40,709 nt of DNA, from contig JAZNRP010000047.1 in assembly GCA_045590755.1 (NCBI GenBank), forward strand, positions 1 through 40,709, given 5' to 3'. Shown in pieces: positions 1 through 7,739 of this stretch; position 1 is the stretch's first letter; every line of letters begins with the position of its first letter. This stretch comes from SIG565 sp045590755. Lineage in GTDB: Bacteria > Bacillota > Clostridia > Oscillospirales > Acutalibacteraceae. The notes under the pieces were generated by a model. It had not been told where the DNA came from and searched no databases. It saw only the letters and a program-made list of their open reading frames with translations. Both the position numbers and the translations under genes were made by a program.

Positions 1-337
1 ACATGCTTTCAGCGGCATTGAGTTTGACGTGCTTCGCCAAATGCTTGCGATGTTCAAAAAGAATATTGATGATATGTCCTACGAGCAAAAGAGAGCCGCC
101 ATTCAGAGCATTGTACGTCGTGTAATTTGGGATGGCGAAAATGCACATGTTATTTTATTCGGCTCGCAGGACGGTGATATTGAGCTCCCCGATATCACAC
201 CTTACATAAAACACATTGAAATAGACACAGATGAAGACGAAGAACTCATAGAGTTTTCGGACGTAGATTACGACCAAGATACTACTGAGGATTTTGGTCG
301 TCATACTAAAACCGATTTGTGTGAGGATAGCAAATGA
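1..337 (+). CDS. Large serine recombinase, C-terminal fragment (skin-element type; 5' end outside window)
   Basis: The frame is open from base 2, so the gene enters from the left edge and only about the last 111 codons are present. The visible part matches the C-terminal tail of large serine recombinases: an MSYEQKRAAIQSIVRRVIWD segment, a short beta-rich stretch (HVILFGSQDGDIEL) and a very acidic tail. The catalytic serine domain would lie upstream, outside the window. The gene runs directly into the 3' half of sigK, and its TGA stop (335-337) is part of an AATGA pentamer that is the likely crossover core. This is the arrangement of a SpoIVCA-like recombinase that excises a skin element from sigK in the mother cell. 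Family assignment is good; the role is inferred from position. A prophage integrase that happens to sit here is the alternative. Confidence 0.72.
   Translation, partial: HAFSGIEFDVLRQMLAMFKKNIDDMSYEQKRAAIQSIVRRVIWDGENAHVILFGSQDGDIELPDITPYIKHIEIDTDEDEELIEFSDVDYDQDTTEDFGRHTKTDLCEDSK
333..337 (+). other. Putative skin-element crossover core (AATGA)
   Basis: This AATGA pentamer marks the exact point where recombinase coding sequence ends and sigma-K coding sequence begins. It encodes the Asn-Glu of NEILMH in the sigK frame and includes the TGA stop of the recombinase in the other frame. As I recall it, the B. subtilis skin crossover uses an AATGA pentamer at the same codons. The partner site is outside the window, so the assignment is inferred. 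Confidence 0.62.
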
Positions 338-683
338 AATTTTAATGCATTTTAGAAATCAGAAAAAATCGGCGCAGGATGTATATATAAGCGACCCCAT
401 TGACACCGACAAGGACGGAAACACACTAACCCTTATAGACATTATTGCAGATGACATAGACATAACCGAAGAAATAGACAAAAGAATAAAACTGCAAAAG
501 TTAAAGCTTATTATAAACGATGCCTTGGACGCAAGAGAAAAAACCGTAATCTGCTACCGCTACGGTATAGGCGGTGTTGGGGAACTGACACAACAGGAAA
601 TTGCAAAAAAGCTCGGTATATCGCGCTCCTATGTATCTCGCATAGAAAAGGCGGCATTTATTAAACTTCGCGAACTTTTTTAG
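333..683 (+). CDS. sigK: RNA polymerase sporulation sigma factor SigK, 3' half (interrupted gene)
   Basis: The 116 codons starting at NEILMHFRNQKKSAQ match the second half of sigma-K/sigma-E. They contain the DPIDTDKDGNTLTLIDI stretch and a region 4 helix-turn-helix (LTQQEIAKKLGISRSYVSRI, about the last 35 residues). Regions 1 and 2 and the first part of region 3 are missing. The frame stays open upstream to an ATG at 294, but those residues (LKPICVRIA) are not sigma-K-like and come from the recombinase DNA. The NE codons AAT GAA hold the AATGA core, the position at which B. subtilis sigK is split. The fragment has no start of its own. It would become functional only after excision joins it to a 5' half that should lie left of the window. 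Region 4 looks intact, so this is probably a developmentally rejoined gene and not a decayed one. Confidence 0.82.
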   Translation, partial: NEILMHFRNQKKSAQDVYISDPIDTDKDGNTLTLIDIIADDIDITEEIDKRIKLQKLKLIINDALDAREKTVICYRYGIGGVGELTQQEIAKKLGISRSYVSRIEKAAFIKLRELF

Positions 684-690
684 AAAAAAC

Positions 691-722
691 TTGCTTTTTT
701 ATTTTTATTATGTTAATATAAT
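691..722 (+). promoter_or_regulatory. Probable promoter of the pheST T-box transcript
   Basis: A consensus TATAAT lies at 717-722, just before the start of the T-box fold. The best -35 candidate, TTGCTT at 691-696, is 20 bp away, which is longer than ideal. The -10 is therefore more certain than the -35. Confidence 0.5.
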
Positions 723-734
723 CTTTAGTATAAA

Positions 735-995
735 TGCATTGATGAAGAAAAGTAGATTAATTGCTATCAATCAGAGAGAATGCACCGTGGCTGAAAGTGT
801 GTTTATGAAAAGCTTTTTATCGAAGTTCCCTTCTGAGCAGAGGCGCTGAAATAACAGTAGGTGCTTTCCGGTTGACTCCGTTATGTGTCGAAAGAGTGTT
901 TGCTCTCAGAGTAAAAATGTGGGTGGTACCACGGAGTTTTAATTTTTTGACTTCGTCCCTGTATTAACAGTGGACGGAGTTTATTTTTTTGGAGG
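735..995 (+). promoter_or_regulatory. T-box leader, tRNA-Phe responsive, upstream of pheST
   Basis: The 5' leader has the class I T-box landmarks. Stem I contains the AGTAGA and AGAGAGAA/GAAAG internal-loop elements (about 751-797). The specifier loop is CGAAG-TTC-CCTTCTGAGC, with TTC (Phe) at 826-828. The T-box sequence GGGTGGTACCACGG at 921-934 binds the tRNA acceptor end. The leader ends in an intrinsic terminator (951-990). Uncharged tRNA-Phe would stabilise the antiterminator and allow pheST transcription. The UUC specifier agrees with the genes downstream. Confidence 0.95.
951..990 (+). terminator. T-box regulatory terminator
   Basis: CTTCGTCC (951-958) pairs with GGACGGAG (972-979, one G-U pair), followed by TTTATTTTTTT. 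It competes with the antiterminator that uses the T-box sequence at 921-934, so it is conditional. Confidence 0.88.
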
Positions 996-1001
996 AAAAC
1001 A

Positions 1002-2021
1002 ATGAAAGAAACGCTTAACAAAATTAAACTTACCGCAGAAGAAGCGGTAAAAAACTGCAGTACATTAGCAGAAATTGAAGAAATAAGAGTTAAATACTTA
1101 GGTAAAAAGGGTGAGCTTACAGCCCTTCTTAAGCAAATGGGTTCACTCTCTCCCGAAGAGCGCCCGGTAGTCGGTCAGCTTGTAAACGAAGCAAAGTCGG
1201 CCGTGGACGAGCTTATCACTATAAAAAGCGAAGAGCTAAAGGCGGCGGCAACCTTGCTTAAACTCAAGGAAGAAACGATTGATATTACCTTGCCGGCTAA
1301 AAAGGGTAATATCGGACATCTTCACCCATTAAATTCAGTGCTTAATAATATGATTGATATTTTCCAGTCCATGGGCTTTGATGTTGTTGACGGACCCGAA
1401 GTTGAAACAGAGCATTACTGCTTTGAAGCACTTAATGTTCCCGCCGACCACCCCGCCCGTGATATGCAGGACACCTTCTATTTAACAGAAAACTTCCTGC
1501 TTAGAACACAGACATCTGCCGCGCAGATTCGTGTAATGGAAAACCGCAAACCGCCCATCCGTATTATCTGTCCCGGTCGTGTTTTCCGCGCAGATGAGGT
1601 TGACGCTACGCATTCACCCGTTTTCCACCAGATTGAAGGCCTTGTTGTAGACAAGGGTGTTACAATGTGCGACCTTAAGGGCGTACTTGAGCAGTTTGCA
1701 AGGGAAATTTACGGCAAGGACCCCGCCGTTAAATTCCGTCCTTCCTTCTTCCCGTTCACAGAGCCGAGTGTTGAGGTTGATGTAACCTGTTCTGAATGCG
1801 GTGGCAAGGGTTGCCGCGTTTGTAAGGGCAGCGGTTGGATTGAGATACTGGGTGCGGGTATGGTGCATCCCAATGTTCTTCGCAACTGCGGAATTGACCC
1901 CGAAGAATACTCAGGCTTTGCATTTGGTATCGGTCTTGACCGTCTTACCACAACAAGCCACAAGATTAGTGATATACGCTTACTGTTTGAAAACGACAAG
2001 CGTTTCTTAGAACAGTTTTAA
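1002..2021 (+). CDS. pheS: Phenylalanine--tRNA ligase alpha subunit
   Basis: PheS is the catalytic subunit of the alpha2-beta2 PheRS, which charges tRNA-Phe in the cytoplasm. The 339 aa are normal for bacteria. An N-terminal coiled coil (about 1-85) is followed by the class II catalytic domain, with FDVVDGPEVETEHYCFEALN near residue 125, LLRTQTSAAQ near 167, FRADEVDATHSPVFHQIEG near 194, FFPFTEPSVEVDV, and motif 3 GFAFGIGLDRL near 305. A CxxC...CxxC cluster near 263-275 is common in Firmicutes PheS. The ATG at 1002 follows GGAGG at 991-995, immediately after the T-box terminator. It is first in a two-gene operon with pheT (13-nt gap) and is controlled by tRNA-Phe charging. Confidence 0.98.
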   Translation: MKETLNKIKLTAEEAVKNCSTLAEIEEIRVKYLGKKGELTALLKQMGSLSPEERPVVGQLVNEAKSAVDELITIKSEELKAAATLLKLKEETIDITLPAKKGNIGHLHPLNSVLNNMIDIFQSMGFDVVDGPEVETEHYCFEALNVPADHPARDMQDTFYLTENFLLRTQTSAAQIRVMENRKPPIRIICPGRVFRADEVDATHSPVFHQIEGLVVDKGVTMCDLKGVLEQFAREIYGKDPAVKFRPSFFPFTEPSVEVDVTCSECGGKGCRVCKGSGWIEILGAGMVHPNVLRNCGIDPEEYSGFAFGIGLDRLTTTSHKISDIRLLFENDKRFLEQF

Positions 2022-2034
2022 GGAGGGCTCGAAA

Positions 2035-4425
2035 ATGAAAATTTCACTTAACCACTTAAAAACCTATGTAGAAATAAATGTACCCGTAGAAGAGCTTTGC
2101 GAAAAGATGATTTTGGCGGGTTTTGAAGTTGAATCCATTGAAAATACGGGAGACAAAATCCGTAATGTTGTTGTTGGAGAAATCACCGAGATTACTCCCC
2201 ACGAAAACAGCGACCATTTGCAAATTTGCCAGATAAACATAGGAAACGGCAACAGTGTGCAGATTGTAACGGGCGCTCAGAACATAAGCGTTGGCGACAA
2301 GGTACCTACCGCCTTGCACGACTCTTCACTTCCTAACGGTATGAACATTAAAGCCGGCAAATTACGCGGTGTTGATTCGTTTGGTATGCTCTGCTCCGGT
2401 GAAGAGCTCTGCCTTACCGAGGACGACTACAAGGGCGCTAGTGTATACGGTATTTTAATACTTGAGAATACTCTTTCTGCCGGTACCGATATGCGTGATG
2501 TGTTGGGACTTAATGACTACATTATTGATTTCAAAATTACCGCAAACCGTCCTGACTGCAACTGCTTTTTAGGTGTTGCAAAGGAAATTTCGGTAGTGCT
2601 CGGCACAAAATATAATCCGCCCGTACCGACATATAAAACGGCAGGTGGAGATATTAACGACTATATAAAGATTGATGTTGAAAATTACGACTTATGCCCG
2701 AGATATGTTGGCCGCGTTGTTAAGAATCTTCGCATAAAAGAATCACCCGACTGGATGAAAAAGGCAATTTTAGCATCGGGTATGCGCCCCATTAACAACA
2801 TTGTAGACATTACAAACTTTGTAATGCTTGAAACCGGTCAGCCTATGCACGCCTTTAACTATAGCGAGCTTCGCGGAAAGCATGTAATCGTAAGAAATGC
2901 AAGAAAGGGAGAAAGCATTACAACGCTTGACGGCAAGCCTTACGAATTAAATGAAGATATGCTTGTTATCGCTGATGGTGAAGTGCCGTCCTGTCTTGCA
3001 GGTATTATGGGCGGACTTGAGAGTGAGATTACCGATACCACAACCGATTTATTCTTGGAATCGGCAAAATTCCGTCGTGACAATGTCCGTCATACAGGCC
3101 GCGCACTCGGTATTCACACCGAATCGAGCGGACGCTTTGAAAAGGGCGTTGATATAATTAACACCCATTTTGCAATGGAACGCGCATTACAGCTTATAGA
3201 CCAGCTTGATGCAGGTGATATTATTGACGGCGAAATTGATAAAAATGTAGGTTTACCGAAAGAGCGCATAATAAGTGTAAAAACCGCAAGTGTTTTAGAG
3301 CTTGTAGGTGTAGCGGTACCCGAAGATAAGATTCTTTCTATTCTTAACAGCTTAGGACTGAGCGCCGAAATCAGCGGTGACACCCTCACCTGCCGTATTC
3401 CATCAATTCGTGACGATATTGAAGGCAGAGCCGATTTAGCAGAAGAAATTATGCGAATTTACGGCTACGACCATATTATAGGTACAAATATGCGCGGTGA
3501 AGTTACACGCGGCAGAAAATTACCCGAAAGAATTAAGACCGATGCATTAAAGTCACTGTTATGCTCATATGGTGCCAACGAAATTACAACCTATTCGTTT
3601 ATAGCATCAAAGGCGGTTGATTCATTAAATCTCGGAGAAGACGATGCCCGCCGTCAGCAGATTAAGCTTATAAATCCCTTGGGTGATGAATACTCCGTAA
3701 TGCGCACACAGCTTACTACAAGTATGCTGTCGGTACTCTCTACCAACATTAACCGCAAAATTACAAGCGGCAGATTTTACGAAGTAAGCAAACGCTTTAT
3801 CGCAAAACAGTTACCCATTACAGAGCAGCCCGATGAATTACCGACACTTTCAATCGGTATTTACGGTAAGGATGAAGATTTCTTTACCCTTAAGGGCATA
3901 GTTGATGATATACTTGTACTTTTCGGTGCACACAGTGACTACCGCAGAAGTAATGAAAACTATCTGCACCCTGGCCGTCAAGCCGAAGTTTTAGCAAACA
4001 ACAAGCCTATCGGCACATTCGGTGAGCTTCACCCTGCGGTTGCTGAAAAATTCAATATCGACACACGCGTTTATGTTGCCGAAATCAAGATTGATGAGCT
4101 GTTCCAGATTAACAAGCGTAAAACCATTTACAAGCCGCTTCCCAAATTCCCCGCAGTTGAGCGTGACTTTGCTATGCTTTGCGATATTGATTTGGAAATC
4201 GGCACACTTGAAAAGGCAATTATTTCGGGCGCATCGCGTCTTTGCGAAAAGGTTGAGTTGTTTGATATATACTCAGGCTCACAGATACCTGCTGGCAAAA
4301 AGAGTGTCGCTTTCAGTGTATGGCTTCGCAGTAGCGAGCACACCTTAACCGATGAAGAAATCGAAAATGTCACCGGTAAAATAATTAAAAAATTAGAAGG
4401 TGTGGGCGCTACCTTGCGTTCTTAA
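2035..4425 (+). CDS. pheT: Phenylalanine--tRNA ligase beta subunit
   Basis: PheT partners PheS; its B3/B4 domain edits mischarged Tyr-tRNA-Phe, and other domains bind tRNA. The length (796 aa) is typical. Domain order is an N-terminal segment (KISLNHLKTYVEI), an EMAP-like tRNA-binding domain (about 39-148), B3/B4 (about 210-390, with FVMLETGQPMHAFN and ESSGRFEKGVD), B5 (about 405-475), the catalytic-like core, and a C-terminal FDX-ACB domain (about 703-796, FPAVERDFAMLCD). The ribosome site AAGGAGG lies 9 nt before the ATG. It is co-transcribed with pheS. No obvious terminator follows before the ireB promoter. Confidence 0.98.
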   Translation: MKISLNHLKTYVEINVPVEELCEKMILAGFEVESIENTGDKIRNVVVGEITEITPHENSDHLQICQINIGNGNSVQIVTGAQNISVGDKVPTALHDSSLPNGMNIKAGKLRGVDSFGMLCSGEELCLTEDDYKGASVYGILILENTLSAGTDMRDVLGLNDYIIDFKITANRPDCNCFLGVAKEISVVLGTKYNPPVPTYKTAGGDINDYIKIDVENYDLCPRYVGRVVKNLRIKESPDWMKKAILASGMRPINNIVDITNFVMLETGQPMHAFNYSELRGKHVIVRNARKGESITTLDGKPYELNEDMLVIADGEVPSCLAGIMGGLESEITDTTTDLFLESAKFRRDNVRHTGRALGIHTESSGRFEKGVDIINTHFAMERALQLIDQLDAGDIIDGEIDKNVGLPKERIISVKTASVLELVGVAVPEDKILSILNSLGLSAEISGDTLTCRIPSIRDDIEGRADLAEEIMRIYGYDHIIGTNMRGEVTRGRKLPERIKTDALKSLLCSYGANEITTYSFIASKAVDSLNLGEDDARRQQIKLINPLGDEYSVMRTQLTTSMLSVLSTNINRKITSGRFYEVSKRFIAKQLPITEQPDELPTLSIGIYGKDEDFFTLKGIVDDILVLFGAHSDYRRSNENYLHPGRQAEVLANNKPIGTFGELHPAVAEKFNIDTRVYVAEIKIDELFQINKRKTIYKPLPKFPAVERDFAMLCDIDLEIGTLEKAIISGASRLCEKVELFDIYSGSQIPAGKKSVAFSVWLRSSEHTLTDEEIENVTGKIIKKLEGVGATLRS

Positions 4426-4433
4426 AAATTTAC

Positions 4434-4462
4434 TTGTATTTTTAGCGTATTTGTTATACAAT
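4434..4462 (+). promoter_or_regulatory. Promoter of ireB
   Basis: TTGTAT (4434-4439) and TACAAT (4457-4462) are separated by 17 bp, directly after the pheT stop. ireB can therefore be expressed independently of the T-box. Confidence 0.7.
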
Positions 4463-4498
4463 ATAAGTATATAGAAATTTATAAAGAAGGTGTTATTA

Positions 4499-4744
4499 AT
4501 GATTGATAGAACTATGACCTTTTCACTTGGTAACGAACAGGAATTGGAAATTAAACGAATTCTGTTTACAGTATATGACGCACTTAAGGAAAAGGGTTAT
4601 AATCCAATAAATCAGATTGTAGGTTATATTTTGTCGGAAGACCCGACATATATTACAACCCATAATAACGCCCGCAGTCTTATAAGAAAGGTTGATAGAG
4701 ATACCCTTTTACAGACACTTGTAAAATATTATCTTACCAACTGA
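4499..4744 (+). CDS. ireB: IreB family regulatory phosphoprotein (UPF0297)
   Basis: The 81-aa product matches the IreB/YrzL family almost end to end (DRTMTFSLGNEQE, VYDALKEKGYNPINQIVGYILSEDP, NNARSLIRKVDRD). In Enterococcus faecalis IreB is a small cytoplasmic substrate of the Ser/Thr kinase IreK and affects cephalosporin resistance. Thr residues near the N-terminus are candidate phosphosites. The ATG at 4499 is preferred over an in-frame GTG at 4490, because the GTG overlaps the AAGAAGG ribosome site. In many Firmicutes this gene sits beside the Holliday-junction resolvase yrrK; here it stands alone after pheT. Its 3' end overlaps the convergent gene by 11 bp. Confidence 0.93.
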   Translation: MIDRTMTFSLGNEQELEIKRILFTVYDALKEKGYNPINQIVGYILSEDPTYITTHNNARSLIRKVDRDTLLQTLVKYYLTN

Positions 4745-5495
4745 TTTGTCGGCAGATTTCAAGTATCAGATAAATTATGGGCTGATGCAACATATAAATT
4801 ATAAGCGAATGTCTGCCGATAAAGCTTAATGGCTTTACATTCCATTTGATAATAAGTTTTTCATCCAAATTATAGTCTTTCATTATATGGTACAAAAAGT
4901 ACCCCGTAAGGAAAAGAAAGCCCCAAGGAATCAGGGAAAAATAATCGGCCGAAGAAAAACTACTTGGTGGGAAGCCTAAATATGCCGACAGATTGCCAGA
5001 ATATAACCATTTTGGCAGTTGCAAAACTTTAAGGGCTTCAAAGCCTAAAAACCCGTCGTTACAGTTACGGGCTACGAAAAACAAAGCAATGCTAAAAATA
5101 CCGCCCGCAAGGTGCGGTATTTTTTTAAGCATTCGGTCAAGCGGTATGGTAATGAGCATCATACTGCCAAGCATTGTCAGCACTCCAAAAAGAATCTTTG
5201 CGCTTGGCATAAAAATATATGTAGCCAGTGAAACAATCAGCCCTGCTATAAATACAGTAAGCCCGCGTTTTAGCTTATTTTTTCCAAAATTCCAGCAAAA
5301 GCCCGAAAGCAGAATAAATGTCCAACAAATACTCTGTTGCCATATATAGCCAAGCTTTCCCGTGTAAAAATTAAATTTGTAGCCGTAAATATAAACCAGG
5401 TCCCACATTGTGTGATATATAACCATACTTATAACCGTTATACCGCGGACAGTATCAAGCAGCGGTAGGCGGTTTTTCTTTATATTATCTTTCAT
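4734..5495 (-). CDS. DUF1624 membrane protein (heparan-alpha-glucosaminide N-acetyltransferase-like)
   Basis: A 253-aa multi-pass membrane protein. The N-terminal RLPLLDTVRGITVISMVIYHTMWDL, with the conserved D..RG...M..yH pattern, is characteristic of DUF1624/acyltransferase-like proteins. Seven or so hydrophobic helices follow, ending with a SFIGRHSLIIYMLHQPIIYLIL helix. Family members are predicted to transfer acyl groups to sugars at the membrane, but no substrate can be named here. The ATG at 5495 lacks a clear ribosome site, and a TATAAT-like sequence lies only 6 nt upstream (5502-5507). The gene is convergent with ireB and overlaps it by 11 bp. It lies downstream of the DUF1653 terminator, so it is probably a separate unit. 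Confidence 0.8.
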   Translation of the reverse strand: MKDNIKKNRLPLLDTVRGITVISMVIYHTMWDLVYIYGYKFNFYTGKLGYIWQQSICWTFILLSGFCWNFGKNKLKRGLTVFIAGLIVSLATYIFMPSAKILFGVLTMLGSMMLITIPLDRMLKKIPHLAGGIFSIALFFVARNCNDGFLGFEALKVLQLPKWLYSGNLSAYLGFPPSSFSSADYFSLIPWGFLFLTGYFLYHIMKDYNLDEKLIIKWNVKPLSFIGRHSLIIYMLHQPIIYLILEICRQISW

Positions 5496-5506
5496 ATTTC
5501 TATTAT

Positions 5507-5530
5507 AAAAGGCGGCATGTGCCGCCTTTT
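5507..5530 (-). terminator. Intrinsic terminator after DUF1653 gene
   Basis: A perfect 11-bp inverted repeat AAAAGGCGGCA/TGCCGCCTTTT with a 2-nt loop. Read on the minus strand, its T-tract ends the DUF951-to-DUF1653 operon. The DUF1653 stop overlaps its edge. Confidence 0.85.
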
Positions 5531-5744
5531 ATTCTCCTAAAAATAAAAATCTCTTAATTTCCTTACCGTCACGCACAACCGTTTCGTTCCACATAGAAGC
5601 AGGTCGCACCCAAACTCCGCAGTCCCCGTAAAGTGCGCGGTAGACAACCATATCTTCGAGTGTTTCACTGTTTTTTGCTACAAACAGTACTTCGTATTCG
5701 TTTCCCTTGAAATGACGGTATTTACCTAATTTTATATCACTCAT
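5529..5744 (-). CDS. DUF1653 domain protein
   Basis: A 71-aa single-domain protein. GKYRHFKGNEYEVLFVAKNS, then ETLEDMVVYRALYGD, then VWVRPASMW and RFLFLGE is the DUF1653 signature, a small beta-rich fold of unknown function that is sometimes fused to other enzymes. It starts 2 nt after the aminopeptidase stop and is probably translated by coupling, since the ribosome site is weak. It is the last gene of the operon, and its stop lies at the edge of the terminator. Family confidence is high; function is unknown. Confidence 0.88.
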   Translation of the reverse strand: MSDIKLGKYRHFKGNEYEVLFVAKNSETLEDMVVYRALYGDCGVWVRPASMWNETVVRDGKEIKRFLFLGE

Positions 5745-5746
5745 AA

Positions 5747-7144
5747 CTATTTTGCAAACTCTTTCATTGCAAGATAGGCTTGATAGACATCAAATTTTGC
5801 AGTAGTTTCAAACGGCGCATGCATAGATAACACAGGAACGCCCAAATCCACAACATCTACACCGAGATTGGCAATATACTGTGCAACTGTACCGCCGCCG
5901 CCTAAATCAACCTTGCCAAGCTCACCCGTCTGCCATACAACACCCGCGTTATCAAGCATAGCACGGATTTCACCCATATATTCAGCCGACGCATCCGATG
6001 TTCCGCTTTTACCGCGAGCGCCTGTATATTTTGTAATTACAACACCGTAATTCAGGTATGCCGCATTTCTGCGTTCCATAACATCCTGGAAGGTTGGGTC
6101 GGTTGCGGCATTAACATCTGCTGACAGACATTTCGAATTGCGAAGTGCTACAGTGCCCGATACATTCTGCATTTTTGCAATATCATAAACAATGTACTTC
6201 AAGAATGAAGACTCAAGCCCTGTATTACCCATAGAACCGATTTCTTCTTTATCGGCAAGGACGGTTACGAGTGTTTTTTGCGGATTCTTAGTTTCAAGCG
6301 CCGCCATAACTGCGGGGTAAGCACACACCCTGTCATCCTGTCCGTATGCGCCTATCATAGAACGGTCAAGACCTATATCGCAAGACTTAACTGCGGGTAC
6401 GCACTCAAGCTCGGCAGAGAGAAAATCGGCTTCGGTAATGCCGTATTTCTCGTTTAGTATTTTAAGAATATTAAGCTTTACAAGCTCACTGCCATTATCA
6501 TCCTTAAACGGACGGCTACCTACAAGCACATTGAGTTCTTCACCCTTTATGCCGTCTGCGAGTGTCCTTTTGCTTTGTTCTGCTGCTAAATGGGGTAATA
6601 AATCATTAACTACGAATTTTGGGTCATTATCATCTTCGCCAATATTTACATTAACCTTTTCGCCATTTTTCTTTACAACAACACCTATTAAAGAAAGCGG
6701 CACTGCGGTCCACTGATATTTACGAATACCACCGTAGTAATGTGTCTTGAAAAGCGCCAACTCAATTTCTTCATAAAGCGGATTGGGTTTTAAATCAAGT
6801 CGCGGTGAATCAATGTGTGCCGCGGTAATTTTAACGCCCTTATCAGCGGTATCGGCACCCACACACACAAGCGCCAAGGCTTTGCCGCGGTTGTTTACAA
6901 AATATCTGTCGCCCGATACATAAGTCTTGCCTTCTTGATACTGGACAAAGCCTGCCGCAGTCGCCATTTTTATTACTGTATCAACCGCCATTCTCTCGGT
7001 TTTGGCATTATCAAGAAACTTTTTATAGCCTTCGCAAAATTCATCTGCCGCAGAAACTATCGCATCATCACTTTTAAGTATGCCGTTCTGTCTTTTTAAA
7101 AAAAGCTCATCCTTTAATTTTTCTGCTACTGTTTTATCAGACAT
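5747..7144 (-). CDS. M18 family zinc aminopeptidase
   Basis: A 465-aa cytosolic metallopeptidase of the aspartyl-aminopeptidase (M18) family, which removes N-terminal residues from peptides using two metal ions. Visible motifs are KITAAHIDSPRLDLK (His110 and Asp112), GGIRKYQW, GQDDRVCAYPAVMAAL (bridging Asp), TVLADKEEIGSMGNTG (catalytic Glu-Glu pair), and the C-terminal VLSMHAPFETTAKFDVY (His ligand). Length and order fit the family. AAGGGG precedes the ATG at 7144. The gene overlaps coaE by 8 nt and is part of the same operon. Its job is probably peptide turnover; substrate preference cannot be read from the sequence. Confidence 0.94.
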   Translation of the reverse strand: MSDKTVAEKLKDELFLKRQNGILKSDDAIVSAADEFCEGYKKFLDNAKTERMAVDTVIKMATAAGFVQYQEGKTYVSGDRYFVNNRGKALALVCVGADTADKGVKITAAHIDSPRLDLKPNPLYEEIELALFKTHYYGGIRKYQWTAVPLSLIGVVVKKNGEKVNVNIGEDDNDPKFVVNDLLPHLAAEQSKRTLADGIKGEELNVLVGSRPFKDDNGSELVKLNILKILNEKYGITEADFLSAELECVPAVKSCDIGLDRSMIGAYGQDDRVCAYPAVMAALETKNPQKTLVTVLADKEEIGSMGNTGLESSFLKYIVYDIAKMQNVSGTVALRNSKCLSADVNAATDPTFQDVMERRNAAYLNYGVVITKYTGARGKSGTSDASAEYMGEIRAMLDNAGVVWQTGELGKVDLGGGGTVAQYIANLGVDVVDLGVPVLSMHAPFETTAKFDVYQAYLAMKEFAK

Positions 7145-7739
7145 TTGTATTTCCCCTTTCTAAAATATCTTTTAACGCTTTTGAAAAATTATTTACAAAT
7201 TCTGTTGTTGAGGCGTTATTCTCTATTATGTAATCACATTTTTGCTTGTAAAAATCATTCGGTTTTCCCGCCGATATTCTGCTTTTGGCTTGTTCTTCGG
7301 TTAAATTATCTCTTTTAACAATTCTCGAATATCTTACCGATGCATCCGCTATAATGCCAACAGTTACATTGCACAATCTATCTGCACCGCTTTCAAACAG
7401 TGTTGGCGCATCAAGTAAAATATACCGAGAGTTACTTGAATTTATTAAATTATTTATTTCTTCGACTATAAAGGGAAGTACAGTTTTATTTAATAGCTCT
7501 GTGTTATTGGGACTACTAAAAGCCTTGGCCGCTAATTTTTTTCGGTCAATTGTTTTATTAATTGATAAAATATCATTTCCGAAAACTGCGCATAGCTTTT
7601 CCTTTACCACTTCTTCGTTCATGACACGGTGGGCGGTTTTATCGCAGTCAATTACGAAAAAGCCGTTTTGTGCCGCTAAAGCTGCCGCGTCACTTTTACC
7701 CGCGCCCGTCTGCCCTGTGAGTCCTAAAATAAATTTCAT
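7137..7739 (-). CDS. coaE: Dephospho-CoA kinase
   Basis: CoaE performs the last step of coenzyme A synthesis, phosphorylating the 3'-OH of the dephospho-CoA ribose with ATP. The 200 aa are typical. The Walker A is G-QT-GAGKS (residues 9-16 of MKFILGLTGQTGAGKS), followed by FFVIDCDKTAHRV, RYILLDAPTLFESG near the middle, and the lid/CoA region (RDNLTEEQAKSRISAG). The start shares an ATGA overlap with the sua5 stop, and the end overlaps the aminopeptidase start, so translation is coupled along the operon. Confidence 0.96.
   Translation of the reverse strand: MKFILGLTGQTGAGKSDAAALAAQNGFFVIDCDKTAHRVMNEEVVKEKLCAVFGNDILSINKTIDRKKLAAKAFSSPNNTELLNKTVLPFIVEEINNLINSSNSRYILLDAPTLFESGADRLCNVTVGIIADASVRYSRIVKRDNLTEEQAKSRISAGKPNDFYKQKCDYIIENNASTTEFVNNFSKALKDILERGNTNV

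Noticed and set aside
294..332. ATG at 294 as the start of a complete small sigma protein
   Set aside because: The residues before NEILMH come from the recombinase tail in another frame and do not match any sigma region; there is no ribosome site.
306..355. CTAAAA/TTTTAG as inverted arms of the skin crossover site
   Set aside because: The two hexamers are not placed symmetrically around the AATGA core, so they are probably chance matches.
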